The notes beneath the pieces were generated by a model. That model was given only the letters and a program-made list of their open reading frames with translations. It did no database searches and was not told the DNA's origin. 64,000 nucleotides of DNA from Bretschneidera sinensis (lineage: Eukaryota > Streptophyta > Magnoliopsida > Brassicales > Akaniaceae): positions 144,469,328-144,533,327 of the forward strand of contig CM043700.1 of NCBI GenBank assembly GCA_023935145.1, written 5' to 3'. How positions within the stretch are numbered: position 1 is the stretch's first letter; each line of letters starts with the position of its first letter. Shown here in pieces: positions 22,011 through 33,011 of the stretch. A program made the position numbers and the translations under genes.

Positions 22011-25000
22011 GATCCCAACAGCCGAAATTGGAAATCGCATAATATAAATTTTTTTTTGAAATTACTTTCTTAAAATGGTTTTTTAAAAAGTAATTAGGAG
22101 GTAGCTAGTCATCTATGGGACCGGTCGGTCGTAAACGTCTAATCGAAGATTCCGGTGAAGAGCGAAGGTATATTATACGGGCCGCCGCATCCCTATGGTG
22201 CCGTATGATTTTGACACGTAGCTGTGGTGGTTCCATAAAGGAAATCCCTTACAATGAGAGAAAATCATAAGTTGCTGACTCAACTTGTGGTTAACTCTCG
22301 AGCTGCGTGATACCAGTCACGTGAGGCCCAAGATACCCGGCTCTGTTAAATTAGTCGGTCAAATTGTTTGATTAGAACAACAACTCACTGCCTTTGACTA
22401 CTTAAAAGCCTCAAACTCTTAATTACTGTTTTGTCCCCTAAATATGGCATCTAATTATAGGTAATTAAGTCTAAAAACTGAGGGTTATTTCGTCAACTTG
22501 ATAATGTAAAACACTCCATCTTGGCTGGCCCGGTGGGTTAATGATTTTTAACCTTTTAAAGTTTCAACTTGAATTTCTTTTTTAGCTTGTTATATTTTTA
22601 ATTTTACTTTTTACAGCTAGGAGTAACGTGGCGGGCAACCTAGAACTCGCCGCCATTTATAATTGGGTTTTGTACGCCTCTGGGTTTTTTCTGTTCTCTT
22701 TGTTTGGTTACCGATATATGCTTATCCCACAAACTTTTACAATCCGTGCAAAACACGCTCCTCTAATCAAAATCAATCTAATAATGGGTAGCATTTATTT
22801 GGGCAAAGTTTCATTAAGTTTTAAAAAATATTTCCCTCTTTTAATAAAGGGTGATGTTAATGGTATTCAAAAATTTGTTATTATAATCAATATATTTTAT
22901 TTTGATATCTAAAATTATATTAATATTTTTAATTAAATTATATTTTTATAAATATTTAATTTTAATTAAAGATATTATTGTAATTCAAATAATAAAAAAA
23001 TAATTTTTGAAGTGTCAATAACACTGTTTCTAAATAAATTGTATGACCCATTATTTTTTTTCTTTTTTTACTCTGCAAAAATATCTTTCATATCTTTTTA
23101 AAAAAAATAAAATTAGAAACATGAAAAAGTTTATGTACATATTTTATTTTATGTGTGCTAAAAAATAGTAGAGAAAGAATCTTCCCTTCTTTTCTTTTTA
23201 TTTTCTATATATACACAAGATACTTTCCATTTACCACATTTTACACAAGATACGTACCGTAAAATATGGTAAATGTAAAACTGGTGTCAACCAAGTTTTC
23301 CCTTTTTTTACCTCGCACACACGGTTCATGATGGATCTTCTAGATACACTGCACGTGGGTCCCAAATATTTGTAATGATCCTCATGATTATTGAGAAACA
23401 TTGACCGTTGATGTGCGTAAAACGTGCTCAAACAGATTTTCCTTTTCTGATCATCACAGATTCAAACCACCGTGTTGACTGGTGCTTTCCGTTTTTGTCA
23501 CAGGTTTTTAATGGTAATTCATTTAAAAATCGAATTTATGTGCTTTTGTCACCTGTGACTAAAAATCTTTTTGGCACTTTATTTTCTGCATAAAAATAAA
23601 AGCATTAAAGCAAAAATTACGTAAAAACTAGATTATCAAAAATAATTGTCAAGATTTTCTTTCTCTTTTTTTTTGAAGAAAAAGATGAATTTAATTGATT
23701 TATTTTTACCCTTTTTGAAAAGACAGCTAACAAAGACCAACCCAATTAAGAAATTACAGTATATAGCACAGGCTAAGTGATGCGAATTGAGGCAGGAAAG
23801 ATTGGTAACTTTTCGGTCAAAAATCTAAATTTATTTATTTGATACCCATTTTTTTTAAATATGAAATTCTTGTAAAAATCACTCTATTAGCAAAAATTTA
23901 CTTATAGGAAAAATATTTCTTTTTGGTTTTGCTAGGAGAAAGAACAATTCAATTTTAAACCGAAAGAAAAATAGATTTGATGTTATGGTTTCTTTTTTTT
24001 CTTCTCTATTGGGTTATGAAAACAATGTAGTGATTTAAATTTTTTTTTTTCGCTAATTGAAAACCTATTGAATTTATGAGTTACATAATAAAAAAAATCT
24101 TTCTTTTATTTCATAATTTTTATTGTGAGTGGTATTTGATATCGGATCAATTGTGCAACATTAAGACGTTTAACAAACTAAACTAATTGACACCATTCAA
24201 TGTTTCAATCTCAAATGGGCTAATTTCGTTGTATAGATGTTGTACAATTACAAAATTAGTTACCATACACCAATTAAGAGGATACCATTAGTACAAAATT
24301 AGTTACTTCCCTTTTGTCCAATTATTAAAGAAGAAAATCTACTTGCCTTGTCTTTGTAATTCCATCATTTTTGACATTAGGGATTGACTTGAGTCGAACT
24401 TTTATCGAGCTTTTTAATTTTGAGTTCGATCAAAACTTGGTTCAGTCGAGTTCTAGCTTAAAAATTATGCTCGATTAGTTTATCAAACAGAGCTCAAATA
24501 CTTTAACATTTAGTTCGAAAGACTCTCGAACAGCTCGATAAAGTATCATCGAGTTCAAGCCAATATTTATATTAATATTAACACAAGTTTGTGTAGATTA
24601 ATATTAATATTTTTATTTATTAAAATTAGAATTGAAACTCAAGCTTAAGTTCAAATGATAAATTTAAAGTTCAGGCTCAAATAGATTCGTTTGTTATTGA
24701 GTTTAAACTCGAACCATCTGAAAATTGATCGACTTCGAACTCGAATCTTATTTTTAAGCATTATTCGAACTAAAACCTATTCATATTAAGTCAAGTTGGG
24801 TTCAAATATCTTAATATTCGAGATCGAGTTGACTCGAGTCCACCTCTATATCTCATTATCATCAATTTGCATATATAACAATGAAATAACATAAATTACA
24901 ATATTATAACAATGAAGACAGTCATAGCCGAAAAAGAAAAAAAAAACCAATAAAAACAGTGATGGTTTACTATTTAAGATTTGACCTTTAAAACATTATA

Positions 25001-25725
25001 TTCGTCAAGAAAATTACACTTTGTTGAATTTAAGTCAATTTATGAGCTTAATCCGGCACAACTTGATTGCAGAACTTTAAATTCAAGCAAAAAAGAAAAA
25101 GATAAACATTCCTCAAATGTTACATAAAACAAAAAAGCCGACCTTTTTTGTTTCTTCACATGAGCTATTTTAGTTTTAATTTAATATATTACTTTTATTT
25201 TCTACTTTAAAAATAAAAAAGAAAAAGGAATATCATTTGTGTATTGTCTAATTTGGTGACCAGGCCCTAGTATATAGGTCCAGCTATCAGTAATGTCTTT
25301 ATGTGTCACTCGTCAATTGGTTGTTAGGCTTTCACCATCACAGTTACGTAAATATATTATTTGCTTTTTTTTATATAAAAAAAAATAGAATTATAGAATT
25401 TGCCGATCTGAAGTATTGAAATTTTGGTTTATGCATCATCAGCTTGTGTTTTGACGCACAGGGTGTAAACATACATTTGTAGCCAAACATGGTCAAATGC
25501 ACGACGTAGTCACGCGTAGCATGCCTGCACGTAAAATCTGAAAGATCATATGGAGCTAATAATGTGTTAAGTGGTCTCATGTACACACATGATAATGGAT
25601 GTTTTGTTTGTACTTTCTTACAATTGTCACATGAAGTTACCTATCGATGAGCACGATACAACATGAGGATTTCATGCTTTTTTTTTTTTTTTTTGAAATC
25701 TTTTAAATGGAAGATCGAAAATGAT
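22011..25725. other. CRF upstream region and gene-poor stretch
   Basis: The first 330 bases are the G+C-richer CRF promoter, including a G-box at 22318. A short inverted repeat lies at 23229-23276 (CATTTACCACATTTTAC facing GTAAAATATGGTAAATG). A TCGAG-rich repeat lies at 24375-24850 (separate entry). No further gene was recognised. Confidence 0.45.
24375..24850. repeat. Dispersed repeat rich in TCGAG/CTCGA words (copy 1)
   Basis: There are many degenerate units such as TCGAGTTC, GAGCTCGATAA and GTTCGAAAGACTCTCGAA on both strands, giving local fold-back potential. A related stretch lies at 42225-42560. The pattern is common in eudicot repeats of DNA-transposon type, but I cannot name the family. 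Confidence 0.45.
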
Positions 25726-26319
25726 TGTTATTAAGATATTTACGTGTGAGGAATTTTACTTTGAAAAAAAAAATAAGAATAAGTTATATACATGATTTGG
25801 GTCAATGATTTATCAGTTTAAACTTTTGAATCATATTAGTGCACATCTATGTATATCTAACTTGTGATCGTACGGTTTTTCACCGTGTGAAGTACTCTCG
25901 ATCTTAACAAATTGGTATCAGAGTCTGGTTCGAGTTAGTCACGATCGTGTGACTTCCACGATACTATCCCATAGTTGAGTCTATGAATGAGAAGTGTTTG
26001 TGTGCTCACAATCGTCTTTCTCGTTAGGACTTTAATCGTTTGCCTCTCTTATGATTGAGTTTGGTTTGACTTCTCTTGTTGGTGACCGGTGGCTTTATTC
26101 AATGGGGAATTTAGCATATAACTCACACATGAATGAGAGATTTGTTAGGATATCCACAATCGAGTTATCCCACATTAAAAAAATAAGAATGGATTATATA
26201 CATGGTTTGGACCCAAGACTTATGAATTTAAGCTTTTGAGTCATATTGATGCTCATCCATATATATTTAATTCGTGTTTATATGATCTCTCGCTGTATGA
26301 AGCACTCTCAACCTTAACA
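25726..26319 (+). mobile_element. TRIM (terminal-repeat retrotransposon in miniature), complete
   Basis: The left LTR is 25726-25909 and the right LTR 26143-26319; both begin TGTTA and end CTTAACA. They share blocks such as AATAAGAAT..TTATATACATG, TTGGGTC/TTGGACC and GTGCACATC/GATGCTCATC, but have diverged (old insertion). Three bases after the left LTR comes TGGTATCAGAGTC (25913-25925), a primer-binding site matching initiator tRNA-Met at 12 of 13. The internal region is only about 230 bases and encodes nothing recognisable, which is the definition of a TRIM. The 5-base flanks ATGAT and ATTGT are not a clean duplication. It would depend on proteins of another element to move. Confidence 0.8.
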
Positions 26320-27408
26320 ATTGTTTAGTCAAGAGATTGTGGGGTACGGTCAACTTTAAAGAAATTCGCTCTATTATTTTAGTTTTCGTGGATTTGATTC
26401 ATGGTTTTCTGTTTGGGATATTAAGTGGAAATAAAAGGATAAAAAAATTGAGAAAGAGAAAGAGGAGGAAATAAATACCCAAAAAAAAATTAACACTTTC
26501 TGTTTTATCAGCTTTAAAAAAAGACTTAACAGTAAAGAGAAATTGGTTATAGCTTATTGTCTTTTTATTTTTCTTTCGATTTTCTTCCAAGTCAATTTTT
26601 TAAAGATCCAAACATAACGTAAATCATTGTTCACTAATGATTGTTCATTAATTAATTAAGTTGTTTTTTTGTTTTAAAGACAAAAGTCTAGCTGCTCAAG
26701 CTCGAGTGCTGTTTTAATTAGGTTCCCCCATCGATTAATTAACTATATTAATGGCCTATGTGATTCGAGGAACAAAAAGTGAAATATGTTGGTTTCCAAA
26801 ATGTGTTTTTTTGGGCTAAGTGTCTGAAGGGGTGTGGAGGACTAAGTGAGAGGTTAAGACCTTACTCCTTGCTCTAATTATAATTAAAATGTTTATGGAA
26901 GAGATTTTAAAACCTTAATAAAACAATATTATAATCTGCTTTATATAATAATAAAATAGTATAACATAATTAAGAAATTTAGGGAATAGATTTCAAAATT
27001 TAAGAAAATAATGTAATATGCTTTATAGGAGGAGAGGTAAAGTGAGTGTCATTAATGACAATGATCTAGATTATCGATTAGAGATCAAATGGAGAGTGAA
27101 GATCGTTCTATAAATTTAATATGGTTTTACTTTTTTGTTTTTATGCGGGATTTTAGATTATAAAATGATTATTTTGTCTTTGATCATGTTATACGTGTCG
27201 TCGTGTAATTGAAGAGTGATTTTTTACCCACAAAAAAAAAAATTTGGATTACAACAATATTGTCATTTTATGTTCATGTTTAGTTGTGCATACGAGAGAG
27301 CTCGTCCATTCAATTGATAGGTTTGGTTACTTAAACTAGAATGTTGGAATCAAAAAAATATTTTGTAAATAACTTAAAATATCTATAATCTTTAAAATAA
27401 AGTCCATC

Positions 27409-27481
27409 GTTTGGTACCTTACTTAAAATAACCACTTTTAAACAAAAATTGTTTTAAACGGTTTTAAATAAGGTACCAAAC
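27409..27481. repeat. Palindromic hairpin with GTTTGGTACCTTA ends
   Basis: It begins GTTTGGTACCTTACTTAAAA and ends TTTTAAATAAGGTACCAAAC, nearly exact reverse complements enclosing a short A+T-rich middle. It has the shape of a very short MITE or the fused ends of a transposon with its body deleted. Confidence 0.6.
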
Positions 27482-27926
27482 ATAACCATAATATATGGTA
27501 AAATTTATAAGTGATATATGGTAAAATATTTTGATATGTAACCTGTGTCATGAGAAATAATTAAAAAGGTCATGTTAAAAGAAAATAAAATAAATTTGGA
27601 ATGAATTGTTCAAGAGGATGACTCTTTTGTCTGAACATTTCCAATGCAATCCTTAGCATGCATGATTTGGGATTCCCGTGACATTCTTGATCCACTTCAT
27701 TTGCAACCAAACAAAGGAATTGAGTTTGGAATAGAATTTGTATTCCAATAAAGCAATAACTCCAACCAAAGACAACTAATTGTCTACACACTAAAAATTA
27801 AAGGACCTTTGGTGAAAATCTACCTTTTTTAAATCAAATATTTTAAAATTCATTATAAGAAAATTCGAGAGATGGGTTTCAAGATCCCATATTAATTTGA
27901 AAGAGAGAGAGAGATAATCATATGGA

Positions 27927-28112
27927 TTAGCAACAACGAAAATCAAAGTTACATAAGCAGCTGGTTCTTGGAGACTGACCCTCATTGAGCCAAGTGAGCA
28001 TACCATAAACAAGAGAGACAGCTATAACTATAAGGAAATACACCGAATTCGACAAACAACCGCTTGTCTGCTGAGGGTTATACGTTTGGTGTGTGTTGGG
28101 CTTCTCTAACAC
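27927..28112 (-). CDS. Candidate small membrane-protein ORF, 61 residues (uncertain)
   Basis: The frame starts MLEKPNTHQTYNPQQTSG, contains a plausible single membrane helix (VYFLIVIAVSLVYGMLTW, residues about 25-42) and ends CNFDFRCC. The balanced composition and a clear hydrophobic block are suggestive, but I recognise no family and see no promoter. It may equally be an exon or a chance frame. Confidence 0.25.
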   Translation of the reverse strand: MLEKPNTHQTYNPQQTSGCLSNSVYFLIVIAVSLVYGMLTWLNEGQSPRTSCLCNFDFRCC

Positions 28113-31100
28113 TGAATTAAAAGATCTATTTGTTTTTTTTGGGTGTGTAATACCATAAACAAGAGCTGGCTAGGAATAAGCAAGCATCAAGTCCAAGATT
28201 CTTGTTTGATTCTTTAGTCACAAGTATCTAATCACCTCCTTAATCATTAATAAGTTAATCAACATCAACCCCTAGATGCCCTTGATTCCAGTGTAACCGG
28301 CTGCTCATACTCCTTATGTTTCTATGGCAAAATAAGGAGAAAGCCCACTTGTGATAAAACCCGAGTCTTCGACGTGAAAAATTTAAAGATGATCGTTAAA
28401 TCAAAAAGTTATAGTATTTAGTTATCTTAAATGTTTATAAGTTGTGCAATAAATTTTTTTTCTTTGTAAGCATTTAAATATTTAAGGAGAATATTCATAT
28501 TAATTATATTGTAATCAAATTAATTATTATATTACTTGTATATAACACTGTTTTAGTAAAAAAAATTACAAATCAAATTAATACTAAGAAATCAAAAGTG
28601 AAAATAAAATAAAATAATTTTAATCGTGACAAAATTAAGATTGGAAAATAACCCATTATTGTAATATGGATCAAATATGGGAAACATTTTTACTGATCAA
28701 CTTTGAATTCATTGCATTTAATAGATTTTTATTTTTAATTCCAAAAATAAAAAAGAATACACCTTCAATGTTTTAATTTTTTTTATGCATCGCAACAAAT
28801 TAAAAGTTTTGAAGATTCTCAATGTCAAAATTAGTGCCTGTGCAATTTCTATCCAAATTAAAGAGAATTACAATTTTGTCCTAAGTTTTTTTAGGTCTAT
28901 AAAACATTTGAGCTGTAAAATTTTGTAATATCCAACTTCATATCTTAAAAAGGTTTTAACAGGTTGGCTGTTTGTACGATGAACAACTGCTTTAGCTCTG
29001 GGAATCACCCAAAGCATGAAGAAACAGCACAACGAATTCTGTGTTAAAAGTAACAAAAAGAAATCACTTTTTTCATGTGATATTTATCAGCTCCTTCCCA
29101 AAAGAGAAAAGGAAACTCTTAAACTTCTTAAGGGTTGTTTTGGATCTTTTTTAAGGTTGGATTAAAGTGAATTAATTTTTTTAAAAAAATTGTTTTAATC
29201 CTATTTTAAACGAGATTCAAATTACGCCTATATAGAGTTTTTGAAAATTACTTTAAGTTGATATTAAATTTTCACTCAAACATCGTTATATACATACAGA
29301 TAATCAAAAGAAGTTCTTCGAGTATTACTCCTTGCCCTCAAAAATGCTTTTTATAAGTCGGATAATGTATGGTAACTAGAAAATCAAGGCATAACTGGAA
29401 TTAAAAAAAAATCAAAATCTAATTAGAATATATAATTTCTTTTGAAATCCTCAATGAATTTTAGAGATATTAAAGAAATTTAGAAACTTCAACCTTTTTC
29501 ATTTTACAAATAAATTTAATACAATTCCTAAATTTTTTTTTCATATAATTTTTTTATTTTTCATTTTCAAGACCCATAATTGTTGGACTATCACTCAAAT
29601 AATAACATATGAGTTTGATTTTAAAAAATACCCCATTAATTGAACTTTAAATCTCCTATTTTATTCTTCATTTATATTTCTAGTAAAAACTTTTAAGATA
29701 TTGAAAAAAAATCTTAATTTTTTACTTTTTAATTTCTTCTTTATAGCCTTTATATATAAATATATAATTTACCCATCGAAAATAAATTTCTGGCTCCGCC
29801 CATGCTCCTTTGGTTATAATTATACTTGCTCTCCTATATCATTTTAATAGCATGGTTAGTTTAAAAATTAACATTATCCTTTCAGTTAATAAATTAAATT
29901 GGTCTTTGAGCACAGCCATGATCATCATTCATCCCATTTCCACTTTTCAGAAAGCTCTCTACTTCCACTGTCAAGATGGGCAACATCACTCATGCGAGTG
30001 TTTCTCACGATTTTACATAAAAGTGCTTTTCTTTCTCTTGGCATGTTAACATTTTAGCAGAGACTCACATGTCAAAATATCTAAAGAGTCTGAGAAAAAC
30101 AAAAAAAAACACCTTTAAATGCTGAGGAAAAGAACTTAGGGAACTCTCCCCCCACCTTTTACTTAAATTTTTTTTTTTTTTATTGACGAGAAAATATATC
30201 AAATAAAGATCTGAAAATATTCATTTGCCTGCTTACAATTACAAGTAAAGCTGTCGATTTCTTAAACGAAAGCATTACTAAAATTAAGAGAGTTGTAACG
30301 AGAAATCTTTGATTGGTTTGAGTTTATATTTATATTGTAGATTTTTTAAAAATTTTATTGATAATTTTAAAAAATTTAATAAAAAATTTAATTTTTTAAA
30401 ATTTTACAGAAATATCAGCAATTCTAAATAAAGTTTACCCAGAGCCTGCCAAGAATTTTTTGAATTGTAACTATCTTGTCAAGCAAAACAAAACATCAGT
30501 AAAATAGACCCAAACAAAAGAATCATCATCATTCAACATCCACCACGTACATAAGGTTCAGTAGTCTCATAAAGAAAAGACAAATTGTCAGATCAAATAC
30601 ATTGAATTTGTAAGTAAAATAAATAAATATAAAATCTAAGTTGATGTTTTGGTCCTACCATTTTGCACATATAGTGGAAAAAGGATTCATTTATTCAAAG
30701 TTCAAAACGCCAAGAGCATCAAAGTTGACATTCACTCATGATTATTACAATTTTGTATTTCAGCAGCTTAATTATAATGTTAAATTGATACCACTTAAGT
30801 TTTCTAGAGATCTTGGTAATTAATTTATATTGAAAATATTTACAAAAAATTATCACTGAAATCTTTGATTATTTAATCCGGGTTTTTTTTTTCAGCTTAG
30901 TGGCTATTGTTTTTGGATCTTCGATCTGTTTAGCAAAATTGGGTTTGATTCAATCTTCGTCAATGTAAAAAAAAAATGCAATGTTAATGATATGAATTAA
31001 TCAAACATTTTTTTTTGTGATTCATAGCGATAAATAACAGAAACATTAATTTTAAGTGAACTCAACTTGTGCGGTTTACTCGGTCTTGAAGTATAACTCC

Positions 31101-31156
31101 AAAATTGAAAACAAAATAAAGATTTGAGGGCATTTTCAAATTTAACAAAATAAAAT

Positions 31157-31300
31157 TGTTAAGAGTATAAAGGAATATTTGGGTCGTTTTTTTTTTCTAT
31201 CAATTTAAGCTTTTGAAATCATGTCGCCCAATTATATTTCTTTCGCATGGTATCAAAGCACGCTCCGAATCCTGTCATCTGGGTTTCAAGTGCTTGAAAA
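31157..31300 (+). mobile_element. Fragment of a TRIM-like element: short LTR and primer-binding site
   Basis: TGTTAAGAGTATAAAGGAAT (31157) to TTTCTTTCGCA (31248) resembles a short LTR. It is followed directly by TGGTATCAAAGCA, a near match to the initiator tRNA-Met primer site. The phrase ATCAATTTAAGCTTTTGAAATC is shared in altered form with the LTRs of the TRIM at 25726. No right LTR was found. Confidence 0.45.
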
Positions 31301-32391
31301 TCTCACTTTTATTGACATTTTACTCATGTTACATTTAATAATATGCAATCGAATTCAAAAATTAAAATTGAAATTTGAGTTGAATTATAAATTTTTTAAC
31401 ATTAAAATTATTGAAAAAATCACGATTTATTAAAATAATTTCGATTTCAAACATTAATTTCATATTGACATCAAGGCTTTGTGCAAAATTTATTAATTTT
31501 TTTAACTTGAAATGCAAAACCCATTAATCTTTCAACATACGAGGTGGAACTTAGGTTGAAGCATATAATGATAAATATTATGTCTTTCAAAGTTCCCCCT
31601 AAAAAAGTATTATCTCTTTCAAATATTATTTTTCATTTGACCCTTTAGAAAATAATTTGTTAATACATAAATGGTAAAAATTAGTTGTATAAAAAGAATT
31701 AGGTGCATCATGTAACCGGGCAATATGGGGATTTTGTCTCGAGACTTGACAACAGCTGGTGACCGTCTTGGCCGTATGGACCCCACTGACACCTTCACTG
31801 TAGAACGACCGGTGACCGGCGCACTCGGCGACCAAAGAAAGGCACGTGTACTTACCCATGTGGAGGTGATGTGGCTCTGATTAGAATAACAAAGCAGATT
31901 ACAGATTGTATGGGTAATGGAGTTACGCTTATACACTTTTTGCTAGCTAGTTGGTTTTGGAATCAAAAAATGCTTTGAAAATTAGAGAAATATTAAAATA
32001 TTTTAAGTAATTAATTTATTTTTTTTTGTGCCTCAAATTGAGGGATTTGGTGGAGAGACATGTGTTGTTCTATCTCTTTGATTAAGAGAATGGAGAATTA
32101 TTGGGTTTGGTTAGGAATTATTGATTGGTTTTATAAATCCAAAAAAAAAGCCCTGAAAATGGGAGAATGAAGTTTGTTCTATCTAGTTGACAACCCTCAC
32201 TTTCCTATAAACTAAAATAAAAAAGAAGATGATTTTATGATGGAAGTCCACCCAAAAAAAAAAAAAAAAAAAAAAAAAATATCTATCTTATATGAGGAAA
32301 TATCTTTATATTTTTAATAATATTAAAAAAATACTTTTTTATGACAGTGACTTGTATTTGATAGTAATGCCATTAAATATGAATTTATCAT

Positions 32392-32430
<39 letters not shown>

Positions 32431-33011
32431 CAAAATATTTCAAAATCACCGTTAAATTAAATGTATTATTTTCTTAATACCATAAATAAAACGTAATGAC
32501 ACTTGATACCGAACCCTGATATTATAGCTTATAACTATAAACTCTTTTGTTACTTGCAAGCTGAATTCCAGAGTCTTTGAACAATTATTTAGAGCCGTCT
32601 GTCATTAGTAGATTCTCCTGCACTATCAGTCACACCTTGAGAGAAGGAAATTGAGATGCCGACTTCATGACAAGTCTTGGATACAACCAAGAAAGTCTCC
32701 GGAGCTTTGTCAACCCTCATTTGGTGTTAGGTCGCATTTTAGATGAAGATGCCTTAGGCATTCATTTTCTTAGAGGCAGTCTGTTACTTATAAAAAAAAA
32801 AAACATTCTTAGTGTGGTAGTTTCGTTGAATCGATTAAGTTACAACTTAATAACTTTAGAAGATGAAAACTTTTTTTAAACCGTAAAAAATGCAAACTTA
32901 AAAGTATGAATATTTACTTTTAATGGATCATTTAGATCATAATCGTGATTTAACTGAGTGGTTACACGATACAATATATAAACATTGATTCATATTATTA
33001 TCTATCGTTTT
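31301..33011. other. Gene-poor stretch
   Basis: It contains a G+C-rich island at about 31720-31880 with a CACGTGTAC motif (see findings). It also contains a poly-A run (about 32254-32279) and a TA microsatellite (about 32394-32427). No gene was recognised. Confidence 0.45.

Larger units (their letters stand above)
26320..31156. other. Gene-poor stretch
   Basis: It contains a palindrome (27409-27481), a candidate small ORF (27927-28112 minus) and a GA run near 27903. The 16-base word ATACCATAAACAAGAG occurs at about 28000 and again at about 28152. A possible repeat end, GGCTCCGCCC, lies at about 29792-29801. Poly-T and poly-A runs are frequent. No conserved gene was recognised. Confidence 0.45.

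Noticed and set aside
22628..22912. 94-residue frame beginning MAGNLELAAIYNWVLYASGF
   Set aside because: The first third has a coding look, but the rest is A+T-driven Ile/Lys/Asn sequence with no recognisable family and no splice sites to a further exon. It lies in the CRF upstream region.
31619..31936. 105-residue minus-strand frame over the G+C island
   Set aside because: Its open length follows from the raised G+C of the island; no domain or conserved motif was seen. Kept only as a possible regulatory island.
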